Assembly (NCBI GenBank): GCA_020060765.1
Contig: JAGUZQ010000098.1
Span: 59,137 to 123,136 of the forward strand
Reading direction: 5' to 3'
Source of the DNA: Planctomycetota bacterium
Lineage (GTDB): Bacteria > Planctomycetota > SZUA-567
DNA length: 64,000 bases
Shown: positions 52,443 to 61,880 of the stretch, piece after piece
Numbering within the stretch: position 1 is the first letter of the stretch
Layout of the letters: every line of letters begins with the position of its first letter
Notes under the pieces: model-generated
Told to the model about the DNA's origin: nothing
Database searches by the model: none
Seen by the model: only the letters and a program-made list of their open reading frames with translations
Position numbers and translations under genes: made by a program

Positions 52443-53030
52443 ATGAGCGAAGAAAAAAATCATAACCAGCCACGCTTGGGAGTATTCATCACCATGATGG
52501 CGGGGCTGCTGCTGTTTTTCGGTTTCGTCAGCCGGGTAGGAAAAATCAACGACTTCGGCGACCTGCTTTCCGCCAACCGCCAGAACGTCGACAGCAAGGC
52601 GCAACTGTCGGAAGCCCGCGACCGGGCGCTGGCCGTGCTGGGAGGCAAAGAGGCGACGGCGCGGAATACCGCCCCTCCCATGCCAAATTTCAAGGAACTG
52701 GACGGGCAACTTGACGATATTTTCAAAGACAGCGCGCCGCAAAACCGGATTCCACAGCCTGCCCAGCCGCAAAGGGTGCCGCAACCCGCGCCGCGCGATT
52801 TCACGCAGCCATCGCCGGCGCCGCAGCATAATCCCATACCTCCTGCCAAGCAGGAAAGAAGCTATACGGTCAAGGACGGAGACACGCTCTGGAAAATCGC
52901 CCAGGAATTCTACGGCGACGGGAACATGTATTATCTGATCCAGAAAGCCAACGGCAATGTCACGCCCTCGGGACTGAGTGTCGGCAGAAAACTGGTCATT
53001 CCCGAAAGCCGGGTGGCAAGCAGACAATAA
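52443..53030 (+). CDS. Membrane-anchored LysM protein
   Basis: 195 residues from ATG 52443. A membrane segment (GVFITMMAGLLLFFGFVSRVG, residues about 13-33) anchors a Pro/Gln-rich linker (residues about 85-135) and a C-terminal LysM domain (YTVKDGDTLWKIAQEFYGDGNM...GLSVGRKLVIP, about 140-187). It should bind peptidoglycan from the inner membrane. Its neighbour is the zinc-finger membrane protein, 151 bases downstream. Confidence 0.85.
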   Translation: MSEEKNHNQPRLGVFITMMAGLLLFFGFVSRVGKINDFGDLLSANRQNVDSKAQLSEARDRALAVLGGKEATARNTAPPMPNFKELDGQLDDIFKDSAPQNRIPQPAQPQRVPQPAPRDFTQPSPAPQHNPIPPAKQERSYTVKDGDTLWKIAQEFYGDGNMYYLIQKANGNVTPSGLSVGRKLVIPESRVASRQ

Positions 53031-53181
53031 CGGCGACGCCCCGCCACAGCACCTGCGGCAGCCCTTGCGGCTGCCGCATTTTTTTGCGATACATTTACAC
53101 ACAACACGTTTCCGCCTTGCATCGAAGCGCGGCGTCGGATATCATCATCTTGTTTGTTTTCGGATCGAACAGGACAAGGGT

Positions 53182-54477
53182 ATGCCGATAAGGGTAAAGT
53201 GTGATTCCTGCGGGGCGCAATACGCCTTGAAAGACGAGTTGGCCGGCAAGCGCATCCGCTGCCCCGGCTGCAAGATGCCGCTTACCGTTCCCGGCGAAAA
53301 AACCGCTGCCACCGAAGGTTACCGCGCGCCCCTGGCCAGCGAGTCCACCCGCCGACACTCGGTCAAACCGCAACCCCCGGCGCCTTCGGTCAGAAAAGCA
53401 CCGGAGCGCAAATCCACCCTGGCCGATCCCGAGGCCACCGTCTTCATGACTGCGCCTATTTCCACCCGGACGCAGGTCGGCGTTCCCCGCAACGCCGCCA
53501 CCTGTCCTTCGTGCGGAAAGGCGCTGGACGCGAAAAGCACCAACTGCCCCGCCTGCGGGTTCAACATCAGGCTGGGGCGGAAACTTTCCCTTACCTCGGC
53601 CATCGCCGACGCCTCGCGCGAACCCGGCGTCCGCGCCGACGGCACCCGCTATGCCACCCGCGGCGAACTGGCGGAAAAGCGCGCCCAAACCGGTTCGAAA
53701 ATCAGGATAGGCATCTACTCCGCCCTTGCGCTGACCCTGGTGCTGGCGGCGATCATCTCCGCGGTCATCATGCAAGGCGGTGCGTTAGGACCGCCGCTGG
53801 AGGAATTGCGCCAGTCCATCCTGACGCCGCCGCGCTACCAGGGACAGAATCCGCTCGACCGGACGGAATGGGTGCATCCCTACTGCTGCGGGCTGGAATT
53901 CTCGCTCAACATTCCGGTAAAACAGATCCGGATTGAAACTCCGCCCACGCCGCCGGCGGGAGAGCCGGTGACCTCCTGGGCAGCATTTGCCGAAAAATGC
54001 CGACTTCCGCGCTTTCACAAGAGGCCTGTCTTCGCCAGCAGCTCCACCCGCATCATCGACGCCTCCAAAAGCGTGAACGGCCTCTTTTCTCCCGCTGCGC
54101 TGGAAAAAGGGGCGGAGCTTCCTGGCGAGCAGATCGCGGTCTGGCGCGCGTCGGGCAAGGAAACCGAAAACGGCTTTCTCGTCGGCCTGCTGCTGGATTT
54201 CGGCGAAAACCAGGAAGCGCAACTGGAAAAGCTGGCCGAACTCAGCAAAGGCGACGTAACGGTAAAAGGCAGGCTGTATTTCGTGTCATGCCTGATTACC
54301 GCGGTGAAAGACGCGGGCTATGCCCTCGCCCTGTCGGAGGAACTCGACCGCGTTCCGGCGATTCCCGCCAACACGAAAATCGAATGCAGGGAGCAATACG
54401 TTTTCCTGCCGGTCTTGCAGGTTTCCTCTTTCGGCGAGGAGGTGGAACCGGTGACAGATGAGGAGCAATCAGAATGA
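53182..54477 (+). CDS. MJ0042-type zinc-finger, single-pass membrane protein
   Basis: 431 residues; ATG 53182 after caaggg. Residues 5-36 are an MJ0042 zinc ribbon (VKCDSCGAQYALKDELAGKRIRCPGCKMP), a second C-x2-C...C-x2-C pair lies at about 107-124 (CPSCGKALDAKSTNCPACG), followed by a basic linker and one membrane helix (residues about 175-198, IYSALALTLVLAAIISAVIM). The rest is probably extracytoplasmic. Proteins with an N-terminal MJ0042 motif and a membrane helix are typical of planctomycetes and relatives and may link cytoplasmic signalling to the envelope. The stop overlaps apt. Confidence 0.75.
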   Translation: MPIRVKCDSCGAQYALKDELAGKRIRCPGCKMPLTVPGEKTAATEGYRAPLASESTRRHSVKPQPPAPSVRKAPERKSTLADPEATVFMTAPISTRTQVGVPRNAATCPSCGKALDAKSTNCPACGFNIRLGRKLSLTSAIADASREPGVRADGTRYATRGELAEKRAQTGSKIRIGIYSALALTLVLAAIISAVIMQGGALGPPLEELRQSILTPPRYQGQNPLDRTEWVHPYCCGLEFSLNIPVKQIRIETPPTPPAGEPVTSWAAFAEKCRLPRFHKRPVFASSSTRIIDASKSVNGLFSPAALEKGAELPGEQIAVWRASGKETENGFLVGLLLDFGENQEAQLEKLAELSKGDVTVKGRLYFVSCLITAVKDAGYALALSEELDRVPAIPANTKIECREQYVFLPVLQVSSFGEEVEPVTDEEQSE

Positions 54478-54986
54478 ATCCCAAGGAACTGATCCGCGAC
54501 ATCCCCGACTTTCCCAAGCCAGGCATCATCTTCAAGGACATCGCCCCGCTGCTGGGTAACGCCAAGGCGCTCAGGCAGGTGGTGGACGAACTGGCGGAAA
54601 AGTTTTCCGGTTGCGGCGCGACGAAAATCCTGGCCGCCGAGGCGCGCGGTTTCATCTTCGGCACCGCGCTGGCTTACCGGATGGGCGTCGGTTTCGTGCC
54701 GGTGCGCAAGCCAGGCAAGCTTCCCTACAAAACCATCGACGTCACCTACGATCTGGAATACGGCACCGACACTCTCTGCATGCACGAGGACGCGCTGACG
54801 AAAAACGACAAGGCGCTGGTGATCGACGACCTGCTGGCAACGGGCGGCACGGTGGGGGGAATGCTGGAACTGATCGCCAAGACCGGCGCGGAAGTTGTCG
54901 GCATCGGCTTCGTGGTGGAACTGGATTTCCTGCACGGCCGGGACAAGCTAACCGGCCACCGGGTGGAAAGCCTGATCCATTTTTGA
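54474..54986 (+). CDS. apt: Adenine phosphoribosyltransferase
   Basis: 170 residues; the ATG overlaps the preceding stop in ATGA. Landmarks: IRDIPDFPKPGIIFKDIAPLL, AEARGFIFGTALAYRMGVGFVPVRKPGKLPY and the PRPP motif ALVIDDLLATGGTVGGM. It converts adenine and PRPP to AMP in purine salvage. Standard length. Confidence 0.96.
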   Translation: MNPKELIRDIPDFPKPGIIFKDIAPLLGNAKALRQVVDELAEKFSGCGATKILAAEARGFIFGTALAYRMGVGFVPVRKPGKLPYKTIDVTYDLEYGTDTLCMHEDALTKNDKALVIDDLLATGGTVGGMLELIAKTGAEVVGIGFVVELDFLHGRDKLTGHRVESLIHF

Positions 54987-54987
54987 G

Positions 54988-55017
54988 TCTCCAGTCTCCC
55001 ATCCTCCAGTAGCCAGT
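54988..55017. repeat. Family H repeat, left copy
   Basis: GTCTCCAGTCTCCCATCC and TCCAGTAGCCAG. The right copy at 56385-56413 is the inverted type (CACTGGCGACTGGAGACTG, CAACTGGCGACT). Together they enclose the low-GC gene at 55172-56293. Confidence 0.55.
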
Positions 55018-55171
55018 TTTGGTTTTTGCGAGCGTATGGCGGACAAGAATGCAAAATAGTTTTAATAGTCCACACCTTGAGGCGCAACACCTCGTTCAAG
55101 GATCGTTTTTTTTTCTTCTCGGCTTCGCTTCCCAATTCACCATGCCCTGCATTTTGGATCAAGCCACAACA

Positions 55172-56293
55172 CTACTCGCCGGGACGAGAAAAATAGATAT
55201 GGGAATCGTTTGATGAGGTTTTAGTCAAAAGATAAACCTTTTCTTTTTTACTATCGCTTGCATTTTTAGAGAAAGTCATTTTGACTTTGCTCTTGCCGTC
55301 TTCTTTATCTTCAGAATCAAGGATCTCGACAACAAGTGTATAGTCAATTGCCGCGCCACCAGAGGGTCTGACAACCTTTACTTGGGCTTCAAAATAGCCA
55401 GATTTCTTATCGACAATATCTAACTTGATGGAGCCTGTCAGTGCAGGTGATTGTTCTGAAACCACGATCATAGGGTCGTCAGATCTATTCGGCAATATAA
55501 GCCTAAAGACCGTCAACTGGTCTGTTAGAGCATAACATACTGCTTCGTTGATATCTTCTCGGGTTCTCTCTTCTACAAGCGCGTAAGTAACGATGGGTTT
55601 TGTTCCAGATTCATTCTTGTTATTCGCCTGCAGGGCAATTGGAATGCGATTCTCTGAGGGCGAAGTTCGAGGAGTGATGGCTGCATCATAGTCTTTAACA
55701 GTATTCACGTCGACAAACGTCAACTGGTTCAGCATGGCATTATCTCCATACCACGTAAACCCATTGGTTTTATTTATTCTACGTTCAAGGCAAGTAACAT
55801 TCCGTCCGTTTGGCATTTCCATGAACAAATATTTTCCTTCGGGCAAGCTGTGCAATTCGAATCTGACGCCCTTCTGGTAGATATGTTCCTCAAGTGTCTC
55901 ACATTGAATGTAGTTATCGCCCTTTGAGATGATTTTTGTTTTCACCCAAATATTGTCGGTGAAAAATCTGGTCCGAAACATCAAGGATGTGGACGCACCA
56001 AAACCTTTTTCGGAAGTAATTAATACACAAGAATCTCCACCCTCACTCAATTCACCTGAGATATTCTTCTCGCTAATTTTCACTTCAGAGGGGTCTAGAT
56101 AAAGTAAAAAGTTTGGATGCGAATAAAAATACAATATCAGAGAGTTGGCTTTTATCATGTCCGCATCCGAGACGATGATAAATCCATTATACTCTCCATC
56201 GTGAATCACAGGCACCCCTTCTGCCGCGGTAACGGAAAAGCACTCCAACATAACGGCCAATGCTATGAAAACCACATAAATCATAGATTTCAT
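55172..56293 (-). CDS. Secreted protein of unknown function, low GC
   Basis: 373 residues with ATG at 56293 (ggag upstream). A signal peptide (MIYVVFIALAVMLECFSVTAA) is followed by a beta-rich protein with many Asn, Lys and Ile residues and no recognisable domain (GFIIVSDADMIKANSLILYFYSHPNFLLYLDPSEVK). GC content is far below the 60% of its surroundings and codon choice differs, so horizontal transfer is likely. It is bracketed by inverted family H repeats. It does not resemble the pilus operon that follows. Confidence 0.7.
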   Translation of the reverse strand: MKSMIYVVFIALAVMLECFSVTAAEGVPVIHDGEYNGFIIVSDADMIKANSLILYFYSHPNFLLYLDPSEVKISEKNISGELSEGGDSCVLITSEKGFGASTSLMFRTRFFTDNIWVKTKIISKGDNYIQCETLEEHIYQKGVRFELHSLPEGKYLFMEMPNGRNVTCLERRINKTNGFTWYGDNAMLNQLTFVDVNTVKDYDAAITPRTSPSENRIPIALQANNKNESGTKPIVTYALVEERTREDINEAVCYALTDQLTVFRLILPNRSDDPMIVVSEQSPALTGSIKLDIVDKKSGYFEAQVKVVRPSGGAAIDYTLVVEILDSEDKEDGKSKVKMTFSKNASDSKKEKVYLLTKTSSNDSHIYFSRPGE

Positions 56294-56384
56294 TTTGAAT
56301 CTCCATCCTACTTGGTTCCGAGTAATTCCTAGGACGCAATACTGAATTCCACCCAATCACGCCTGAAAGCTTGTACTAGAAATC

Positions 56385-56413
56385 ACTGGCGACTGGAGAC
56401 TGTCAACTGGCGA
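56385..56413. repeat. Family H repeat, right copy
   Basis: Contains CACTGGCGACTGGAGACTG and TCAACTGGCGACT, related by inversion to the copy at 54988-55017. It directly follows the stop of the ABC ATPase gene. Confidence 0.55.
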
Positions 56414-57349
56414 CTATCCCACCTGCCCCTTGGTCAAACGCATGAAGGCGTCTTCCAGAGTAACCGGCTCCTCGCTGAGGTAATGCAGGGGGAGCCCCGC
56501 GCCGACCAGTTTTTCCGCCACGAAATCCGCGGCGGTTTCAGGCGAAGCCAGGCGCACCTCCAGCAGTTCGCCCTTGACTACCGCTTCCGCCACCCGCCCG
56601 TCGGTCGCGAGCAGTTCCACGGCTTTGCGCAGATTTTCCTCGCCGCCGACTTTCGCGTGAATGATATCCGCCCTCCGGCAGAGGCGTACCAATTCCTGCA
56701 CGCTGCCTTTGTAAAGCAGTTCCCCCCGCTCGATAATTCCCACCGTCGTGCACAGTTCCGCCAGTTCGAACAGGATGTGACTGGAGATAACCACGGTCTT
56801 GTTCATTCCCGCCAGTTCCTTCAGCAGCATCCGCATCTCCACCCGCGCGCGCGGATCCAGCCCCGAGGCAGGCTCGTCCAGCAGCAATACTTTCGGATCG
56901 TGCAGCAGCACCCGCGCGATGCCCAGCCGCTGCGTCATGCCCCGCGACAGACTTTCCACCAATTCCTCTTTTTTTTCCGCCAGGTCGGTCAGTTCCAGCA
57001 CGTCGCCGATCACGCCGCGCGCCTTTTTTCCGGTAATGCCGTAAGCGGCGGCGAAAAAGGCGAGGTATTCGTCCACCCGCATATCCTCGTACGCCCCGGC
57101 GAAATCCGGCATGTAGCCGATAATGCCGCGCACCTTCGCGCCCTCTTCCGGCAGTTTGAAGCCGCCGACAGTCGCCGTGCCGGAAGTAGGCCGGAGCAGC
57201 GTTGCCAGGATTTTCAGCGTCGTGCTTTTGCCCGCGCCGTTAGGGCCGATCAGGCCGAAAATCTCGCCCTCGGCCACGTTCAGATCCAGCCCCGACAACG
57301 CGGTCAGCTTACCATACTTTTTGGTAAGAGCTTCCGTAGAGATCATCAT
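56414..57349 (-). CDS. ABC transporter ATPase (CcmA/GldA-like)
   Basis: 311 residues with start ATG 57349 (or 57346) after ggggagggg; it lies inside the last codons of the preceding membrane protein gene, so translation is coupled. Walker A GPNGAGKSTT, signature LSRGMTQRLGIA, Walker B KVLLLDEPASGLDPRARVEM and H-loop SSHILFELAEL. A C-terminal domain of about 70 residues (AVELLATDGRVAEAVVKGELLEVRLA) is typical of the ABC-2/Gld type. No ABC-2 permease is encoded in the visible operon; the 822-residue membrane protein may be the partner, or the permease gene lies elsewhere. Confidence 0.85.
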   Translation of the reverse strand: MMISTEALTKKYGKLTALSGLDLNVAEGEIFGLIGPNGAGKSTTLKILATLLRPTSGTATVGGFKLPEEGAKVRGIIGYMPDFAGAYEDMRVDEYLAFFAAAYGITGKKARGVIGDVLELTDLAEKKEELVESLSRGMTQRLGIARVLLHDPKVLLLDEPASGLDPRARVEMRMLLKELAGMNKTVVISSHILFELAELCTTVGIIERGELLYKGSVQELVRLCRRADIIHAKVGGEENLRKAVELLATDGRVAEAVVKGELLEVRLASPETAADFVAEKLVGAGLPLHYLSEEPVTLEDAFMRLTKGQVG

Positions 57350-59777
57350 CCCCTCCCCCGCTTGCGCCGCCAGCGGGATAAATAATCCTGAGCAGGCAGG
57401 CGCCTTCCTCATCCAGTTCCTTACCGGCCACCGCGACCGCACCCGGCTTGAATCCCGCCTGCGCCAGCAACACCACTCCCCCCTCCCGGATCACCTCCGA
57501 CAGGTCGGGCAGGTAGCGCTCGTCTTCCCGCAGTTTCATGTTCCAAATCTGCTCCAGAGTCAGCCCCGCCGCCAGCGGCGGCTCTTCCGACCGGAGCAGC
57601 ACGATGTCTTTCCGGTTTTCCGCCAGCCGCAGGGCAGGCAGTTTTTCCGGCCTGCTCCGCAGCAAGGTCTGCATCAGCAGCATCCGCCGCCAGCCGTTCA
57701 AACAGCGGGCGAAACTGAGTATCTCCACTTTTCGCGCCAGCGCCAGCTCATTGCGACCACCGGAACCGGCGACGTAACCGCTGTCGGCCAGGAGCCCGCG
57801 CATATAGTCACTGAATTCCAGCGGCTTGTCCGGACGCCACTTCTCTCCCGCGCGCCAGTCGGTTTTTTTATACACTCCCAGCCGCCCGATCAGCACCGCG
57901 TTTTTCAGCTCCGTTCCGGCCGTCAATTCGCCCGTCAGTTCCCGCCCGGAATATTTCACCTCGCCAATAACCGGCGGCATTTCTTCTCCGATGGAAACGC
58001 TGGCAAAACACCGCATCGACCACTGCCGGAACGGCACGCCGCGCAACACCGTCGACCGCCCCCGCGCGAGTTGATCGGCCAGGCCGTTGGCGCAGCCGCC
58101 GGGCGAGAACTCCGGTTCCTGCTCGAATTCATCGTTGTAGTTGTCTTCCTTCCGCTCGTAGCTCTTGTCGCCCAGGCAGACCGGCCAGGCATCGCCGCCG
58201 AAATCGAGATCGCTTTTTCCCGCGGCGCTGGCATAGATGCCGGTGAAAATATTTTCCTGCGACAGGCCTGCGGCGGGATAATAGTCGTTCACCCGCAAGA
58301 CGCGCGCAATCGCCCGGTCGCCCCGAAGATAAATCGCGCCGCCGTAAGCGACTGCCGAGAACAGGATAATCTGCAGCACGAACACTGTCCAGGCAAACCG
58401 CTTCAGACGAAATTTCGCCAGCAGGTAATATTCCACCGGCCCGGCCAGCAGAAAATACGCCAGCAGGAACCCCGCCACCAACTTGAACGAAACCGCCGAC
58501 AGCGACGGCGAAGCGGACAGATAATGGCGCGCCGCAGGCACGGTCTCGGACTGTCCCTGCCGGAAAGCGTGCCGCTTGCCGCCGATTATATCATCTGACT
58601 TCAGGTTGCGGAAATATATCTCCAGCACGTCCAGCGGGTCAAACGCCACTCCCGTCGCGCGCCCCAGCATAGCCGCCGCGCCGCCCCTTGGCAACTTTCC
58701 CGGATCGACCGCCAGCAGCGTCACCGACCCCGCGCCGAAAGTCTTGCGCACCAGCGCAGGCTCCCCGCCGCAACGCGCCAGCACTTTCCCCTCGACGTCG
58801 GACAGTTCCAATATCTCCACCTCCGCGTCACCAACCAGAAGCGATTTTTCCAATCCTCCGTCGTACTGCCACTGCCCTGCGCAAAAAAGCATGAGGTCTT
58901 CCGGCAAAGCGGATTTGCCGCCCTCATCGCGCGGCAAGACCAGCGTTTTCCTGCGCGTGATTTTTCCCGGCAACAGCTTGCCCAACGCCGCCAGTTCGGT
59001 TCCTTCCCGGAAAACCAGCGCCAGCCGCCCGCCCCGCGCCACCCAGTCGCGCAGCGCCGCCAGTTGCGCGGGACGCATTTTTCCCGGCGCAACCGCATCC
59101 CAGATAATCGCGTCCACGCCCTGATAACCCGCCCACACGTCAGGCGCGTCATCTTCCCTCAAACCCGCCACCACCAGACTGTCGTTATCGCGCTCGAAGC
59201 CGGGCAGATTGTGCGTCGCCGCCTCCAGCAGGCGCGACTGGCGCCAGTCGTTCAGGCAAAACCGGTCGCCGCCGTCGCCCAACGCCACCACCAGCGTCGC
59301 ATCGTCCCTCAGCAACAGCGCGTCTTCCCCCGCCAAACCTTCGGGGTTGACCACCTGCACGCGGCGCAGTTCCGCGCCGTCGACGCGGTTGTGCAGCGAC
59401 ACGACCAGAGTCGCGTTCTGCCCCTCCTCCTGCACGAAACAGAGCGTGACTTTTTTCCTGCCCGCCCCCATCGCCAGCGGCACGGAATTGTACGCAGCGT
59501 GGTCGCCGTATTCGCCGGTAAGAAATCCCAAACGCAACTCCGCGTCAAGCGTATCGGCGGGATTGCGGGGGGAGTAGACGATCTCGACCGTAACCGGCGT
59601 CCAGCAGCCAATTTTCGCGCGGGAGGAAAAACCGTAGACCGGCGCCAGCTCAATCTCCGCAGCCGAGGCCGAAACCGCCAGCAACAACATGCCCACAATA
59701 AAAAAACCTGCCCGTCCGCAAGGACAGGCAGAGAAAGACGGTTTGCCTGAAAATAGCTTTCGCAAAAACTCAGTCAT
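57309..59777 (-). CDS. Large membrane protein with glutamine-amidotransferase-like extracytoplasmic region
   Basis: 822 residues, ATG at 59777, overlapping the previous gene by eight bases. A signal/anchor segment (GFFIVGMLLLAVSASAAEIELAPVYGF) is followed by a beta-rich region; at residues about 215-330 is a Rossmann-like part (WAGYQGVDAIIWDAVAPGKMRPAQLAALRDWVARGGRLALVFREG) as in the class I glutamine-amidotransferase-like domains of Gld-type membrane proteins. Two membrane helices are near 460-520 (LVAGFLLAYFLLAGPVEYYLLAKFRLKRFAWTVFVLQIILFSAV). The C-terminal 300 residues are probably extracytoplasmic. Related to the GldG-like or DUF4350-type partners of ABC ATPases in gliding or membrane remodelling systems. 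Confidence 0.65.
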   Translation of the reverse strand: MTEFLRKLFSGKPSFSACPCGRAGFFIVGMLLLAVSASAAEIELAPVYGFSSRAKIGCWTPVTVEIVYSPRNPADTLDAELRLGFLTGEYGDHAAYNSVPLAMGAGRKKVTLCFVQEEGQNATLVVSLHNRVDGAELRRVQVVNPEGLAGEDALLLRDDATLVVALGDGGDRFCLNDWRQSRLLEAATHNLPGFERDNDSLVVAGLREDDAPDVWAGYQGVDAIIWDAVAPGKMRPAQLAALRDWVARGGRLALVFREGTELAALGKLLPGKITRRKTLVLPRDEGGKSALPEDLMLFCAGQWQYDGGLEKSLLVGDAEVEILELSDVEGKVLARCGGEPALVRKTFGAGSVTLLAVDPGKLPRGGAAAMLGRATGVAFDPLDVLEIYFRNLKSDDIIGGKRHAFRQGQSETVPAARHYLSASPSLSAVSFKLVAGFLLAYFLLAGPVEYYLLAKFRLKRFAWTVFVLQIILFSAVAYGGAIYLRGDRAIARVLRVNDYYPAAGLSQENIFTGIYASAAGKSDLDFGGDAWPVCLGDKSYERKEDNYNDEFEQEPEFSPGGCANGLADQLARGRSTVLRGVPFRQWSMRCFASVSIGEEMPPVIGEVKYSGRELTGELTAGTELKNAVLIGRLGVYKKTDWRAGEKWRPDKPLEFSDYMRGLLADSGYVAGSGGRNELALARKVEILSFARCLNGWRRMLLMQTLLRSRPEKLPALRLAENRKDIVLLRSEEPPLAAGLTLEQIWNMKLREDERYLPDLSEVIREGGVVLLAQAGFKPGAVAVAGKELDEEGACLLRIIYPAGGASGGGDDDLYGSSYQKVW

Positions 59778-60657
59778 CGAGTATCCAGCGCTGGTACATG
59801 GTGCACCCACCCGTATTATTGTATACAAACTCCAGGTTTGCTTCGCTAATCACAGCAGTTTTATTATAGTCATAAAGCTGCCCCCGAACCATTACCCGAA
59901 AAAATCGCGTTACTGGTGCACCACCAACTGGCACAATTCCTAAAGTTACATTAACAGGCGGAATACCCAAGCTATATGAAAGCGCATCAGATGCAAAAGG
60001 AGTAACCACCATCAAATATCTTTTCTCTACTCCTGACATATCAACTGTAGGACATTTTCCTCCTATTTGCAAAAAGGAATATGCGGCATTATGAGCTGGT
60101 GAAAATTTAACATCAGAAAATAATGCGTCAGTATTAGCCATATCTGTAGCATTCATCATATTCAATGGAATACACCCCGCCAAATCAACCGCGGCAACCG
60201 CATAGCGCAATTCATAGGGATAATTTGTTCCCAATCCACCAGCGGTGCTAGTTTCTGTACAGTTTTTATTATACCAACTAATATTAAACCATTTTGATCT
60301 TCCCTGATATGTTGCATTAATAAACTGCTTATCACTTGCATCAGTTATATCAGCAATACCATAAAATCTCCACATGTCAACAATTGTACCGCCTGTTTGA
60401 AATTCAGCGGCAAGGCTGCCCATCTTTTTGATCGCGTGCGCCTTGCCCGACAGCGCCGCCAGTTCCGCCATGGCGTTGCGATCGTAGTTGCGCGCCGAAT
60501 CGCGCTGTAGCGTGACAGAACTGATGAAGGCCGTCGCCATCAGCGCCATCACCACCAGTATCCCCAGACACATCACCAGCACCGACCCGCGCTCGCGTTC
60601 GCGCCCGACCCAAAGCGGTCGCGTAGCGACCGGCAGGTTTATTTCTCCGATATACAT
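59770..60657 (-). CDS. PilX/GspK-like pilus assembly protein
   Basis: 295 residues, ATG at 60657 with ggaggaaa nine bases upstream. After a polar lead the N-terminal helix is GSVLVMCLGILVVMALMATAFISSVTLQRDSARNYDR, the pattern of PilX/GspK minor pilins, which lack the strict FTLVE site. A C-terminal domain of about 220 residues follows, with two or three cysteines. Codon use in the latter half (about 59800-60420) is noticeably AT-richer than the start. It is the fifth of six minor-pilin-like genes in this operon. Confidence 0.75.
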   Translation of the reverse strand: MYIGEINLPVATRPLWVGRERERGSVLVMCLGILVVMALMATAFISSVTLQRDSARNYDRNAMAELAALSGKAHAIKKMGSLAAEFQTGGTIVDMWRFYGIADITDASDKQFINATYQGRSKWFNISWYNKNCTETSTAGGLGTNYPYELRYAVAAVDLAGCIPLNMMNATDMANTDALFSDVKFSPAHNAAYSFLQIGGKCPTVDMSGVEKRYLMVVTPFASDALSYSLGIPPVNVTLGIVPVGGAPVTRFFRVMVRGQLYDYNKTAVISEANLEFVYNNTGGCTMYQRWILDD

Positions 60658-60678
60658 TTGTCTTTCCTCCGTGTTAAG

Positions 60679-61329
60679 TCAGTTCGCACCGGGGATAGGA
60701 ATCATATGCTCAAAAGTGGTGCCGTTGTCGCCGTATTCGTCCACCAAGTTGAAGGTTATTTTCAGACTGTCGACAGTGGATCGGGGGGAGGCGCCGTTAG
60801 TGCCAACTGCGGCTATTGTCGCCGGTAACGAGCCTAGCTTTGCGCCGTCCTTGTACGCTTCTATCTTGAAAGCTTTCACTCCCTCGATAAATTTTACACC
60901 AGTACCATAAGCCGCCGCAGTTGGAGGATTGGGATAAGTTGAGGGAGGGAAAATGTCCAGCCAGTCATCTTCCGCAGTGGTTCCGGTACCGGCGTTGTTG
61001 AGCGCATACTTGACCCAACGCAAATCCGTATTCTCACCGGCATCAACCACATCGCCATCGTAATTGGCATCCAGCCGCGCGGCGGAAGTCACACACTCCA
61101 CGCCGGAGACCGTAATGTTTATCGGGAAACACGGATGCGAAGCCGTGATATCCCGCTCCAGCCGCGCCATCAGAATCCGCGCGCGCTGGTTCTTGTCCAG
61201 CGACCGCATGCCCCGCGAGGAGGCGATAGAGGCGTTGTTGAATGCGTAGCCGATGATGCCCAGAATAATCAGCCCCAGCGTCATCGACACCATCAGTTCC
61301 ACCAGCGTAAACCCGCGTTTTATCTTCAT
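60679..61329 (-). CDS. Pseudopilin, PilW/GspJ-like
   Basis: 216 residues. The prepilin leader MKIKRG is followed by FTLVELMVSMTLGLIILGIIGYAF with Glu5, so it is processed by prepilin peptidase after Gly6. The length and the ARILMARLERDITAS segment fit GspJ/PilW minor pilins. Like its neighbours it should be inserted in the inner membrane and take part in a type II secretion or type IV pilus-like tip complex. Confidence 0.85.
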   Translation of the reverse strand: MKIKRGFTLVELMVSMTLGLIILGIIGYAFNNASIASSRGMRSLDKNQRARILMARLERDITASHPCFPINITVSGVECVTSAARLDANYDGDVVDAGENTDLRWVKYALNNAGTGTTAEDDWLDIFPPSTYPNPPTAAAYGTGVKFIEGVKAFKIEAYKDGAKLGSLPATIAAVGTNGASPRSTVDSLKITFNLVDEYGDNGTTFEHMIPIPGAN

Positions 61330-61351
61330 CGGTTGCCCCTTCTAAATAGGT

Positions 61352-61735
61352 TCAATCAGGTGAGGAAGCCCAGTATGTGCCCAATCTGTTGGCACCACCA
61401 GGCGTTCCCACCGCAGTGTTCATGGCTCCCCCGTCGCCATAAAAATCCATATACATCGCATTCATACTGTCAACTCTGCCATAGCGGACATAAAAACCGC
61501 AATATTTCATAGTCCCTTCATAATCTCCGGTTAGCGGTGTATCAATATATATGCTGCCATACAGCGATTTCGCCGCCAGGCCGGTGGTCTGGTTGGCGTT
61601 GGTGGTCTGGCACATTTTCAGCCCCACCGGGAACACCGCCAGCACCGCGATAAACCCGAACGCCACCACCAGCAGCGCCACGCTGATTTCGACCAGGGTG
61701 AACCCGCGTTTCGACTTGCCTGATATTAGTTTCAT
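61352..61735 (-). CDS. Pseudopilin, GspI/PilV-like
   Basis: 127 residues. Leader MKLISGKSKRG then FTLVEISVALLVVAFGFIAVLAVFPVGL, the bulky second part being typical of GspI/PilV. The small size matches GspI. Preceded by an aggag-type site (gacggaggtatcac). Confidence 0.85.
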   Translation of the reverse strand: MKLISGKSKRGFTLVEISVALLVVAFGFIAVLAVFPVGLKMCQTTNANQTTGLAAKSLYGSIYIDTPLTGDYEGTMKYCGFYVRYGRVDSMNAMYMDFYGDGGAMNTAVGTPGGANRLGTYWASSPD

Positions 61736-61760
61736 GTGATACCTCCGTCATTTTCCCGGC

Positions 61761-61860
61761 CTGGATTCCCGCCTGCGCGGGAATGACGCCCGTGAGTTTA
61801 TATTTTCTCCGCGAACGAAGGGAGTGCGACGCCTTTCCCGCTTCTCGTTCGCCTGCGAAA
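61761..61860. repeat. Family A palindrome and inverted family F repeat
   Basis: Between the GspI- and GspH-like genes: a family A palindrome at 61761-61788 and, at 61809-61860, CCGCGAACGAAGGGAGTGCG, the reverse complement of the right half of family F as found at 7530-7549. Confidence 0.6.
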
Positions 61861-61880
61861 TATGCGTGTGGCGCAGCCAC

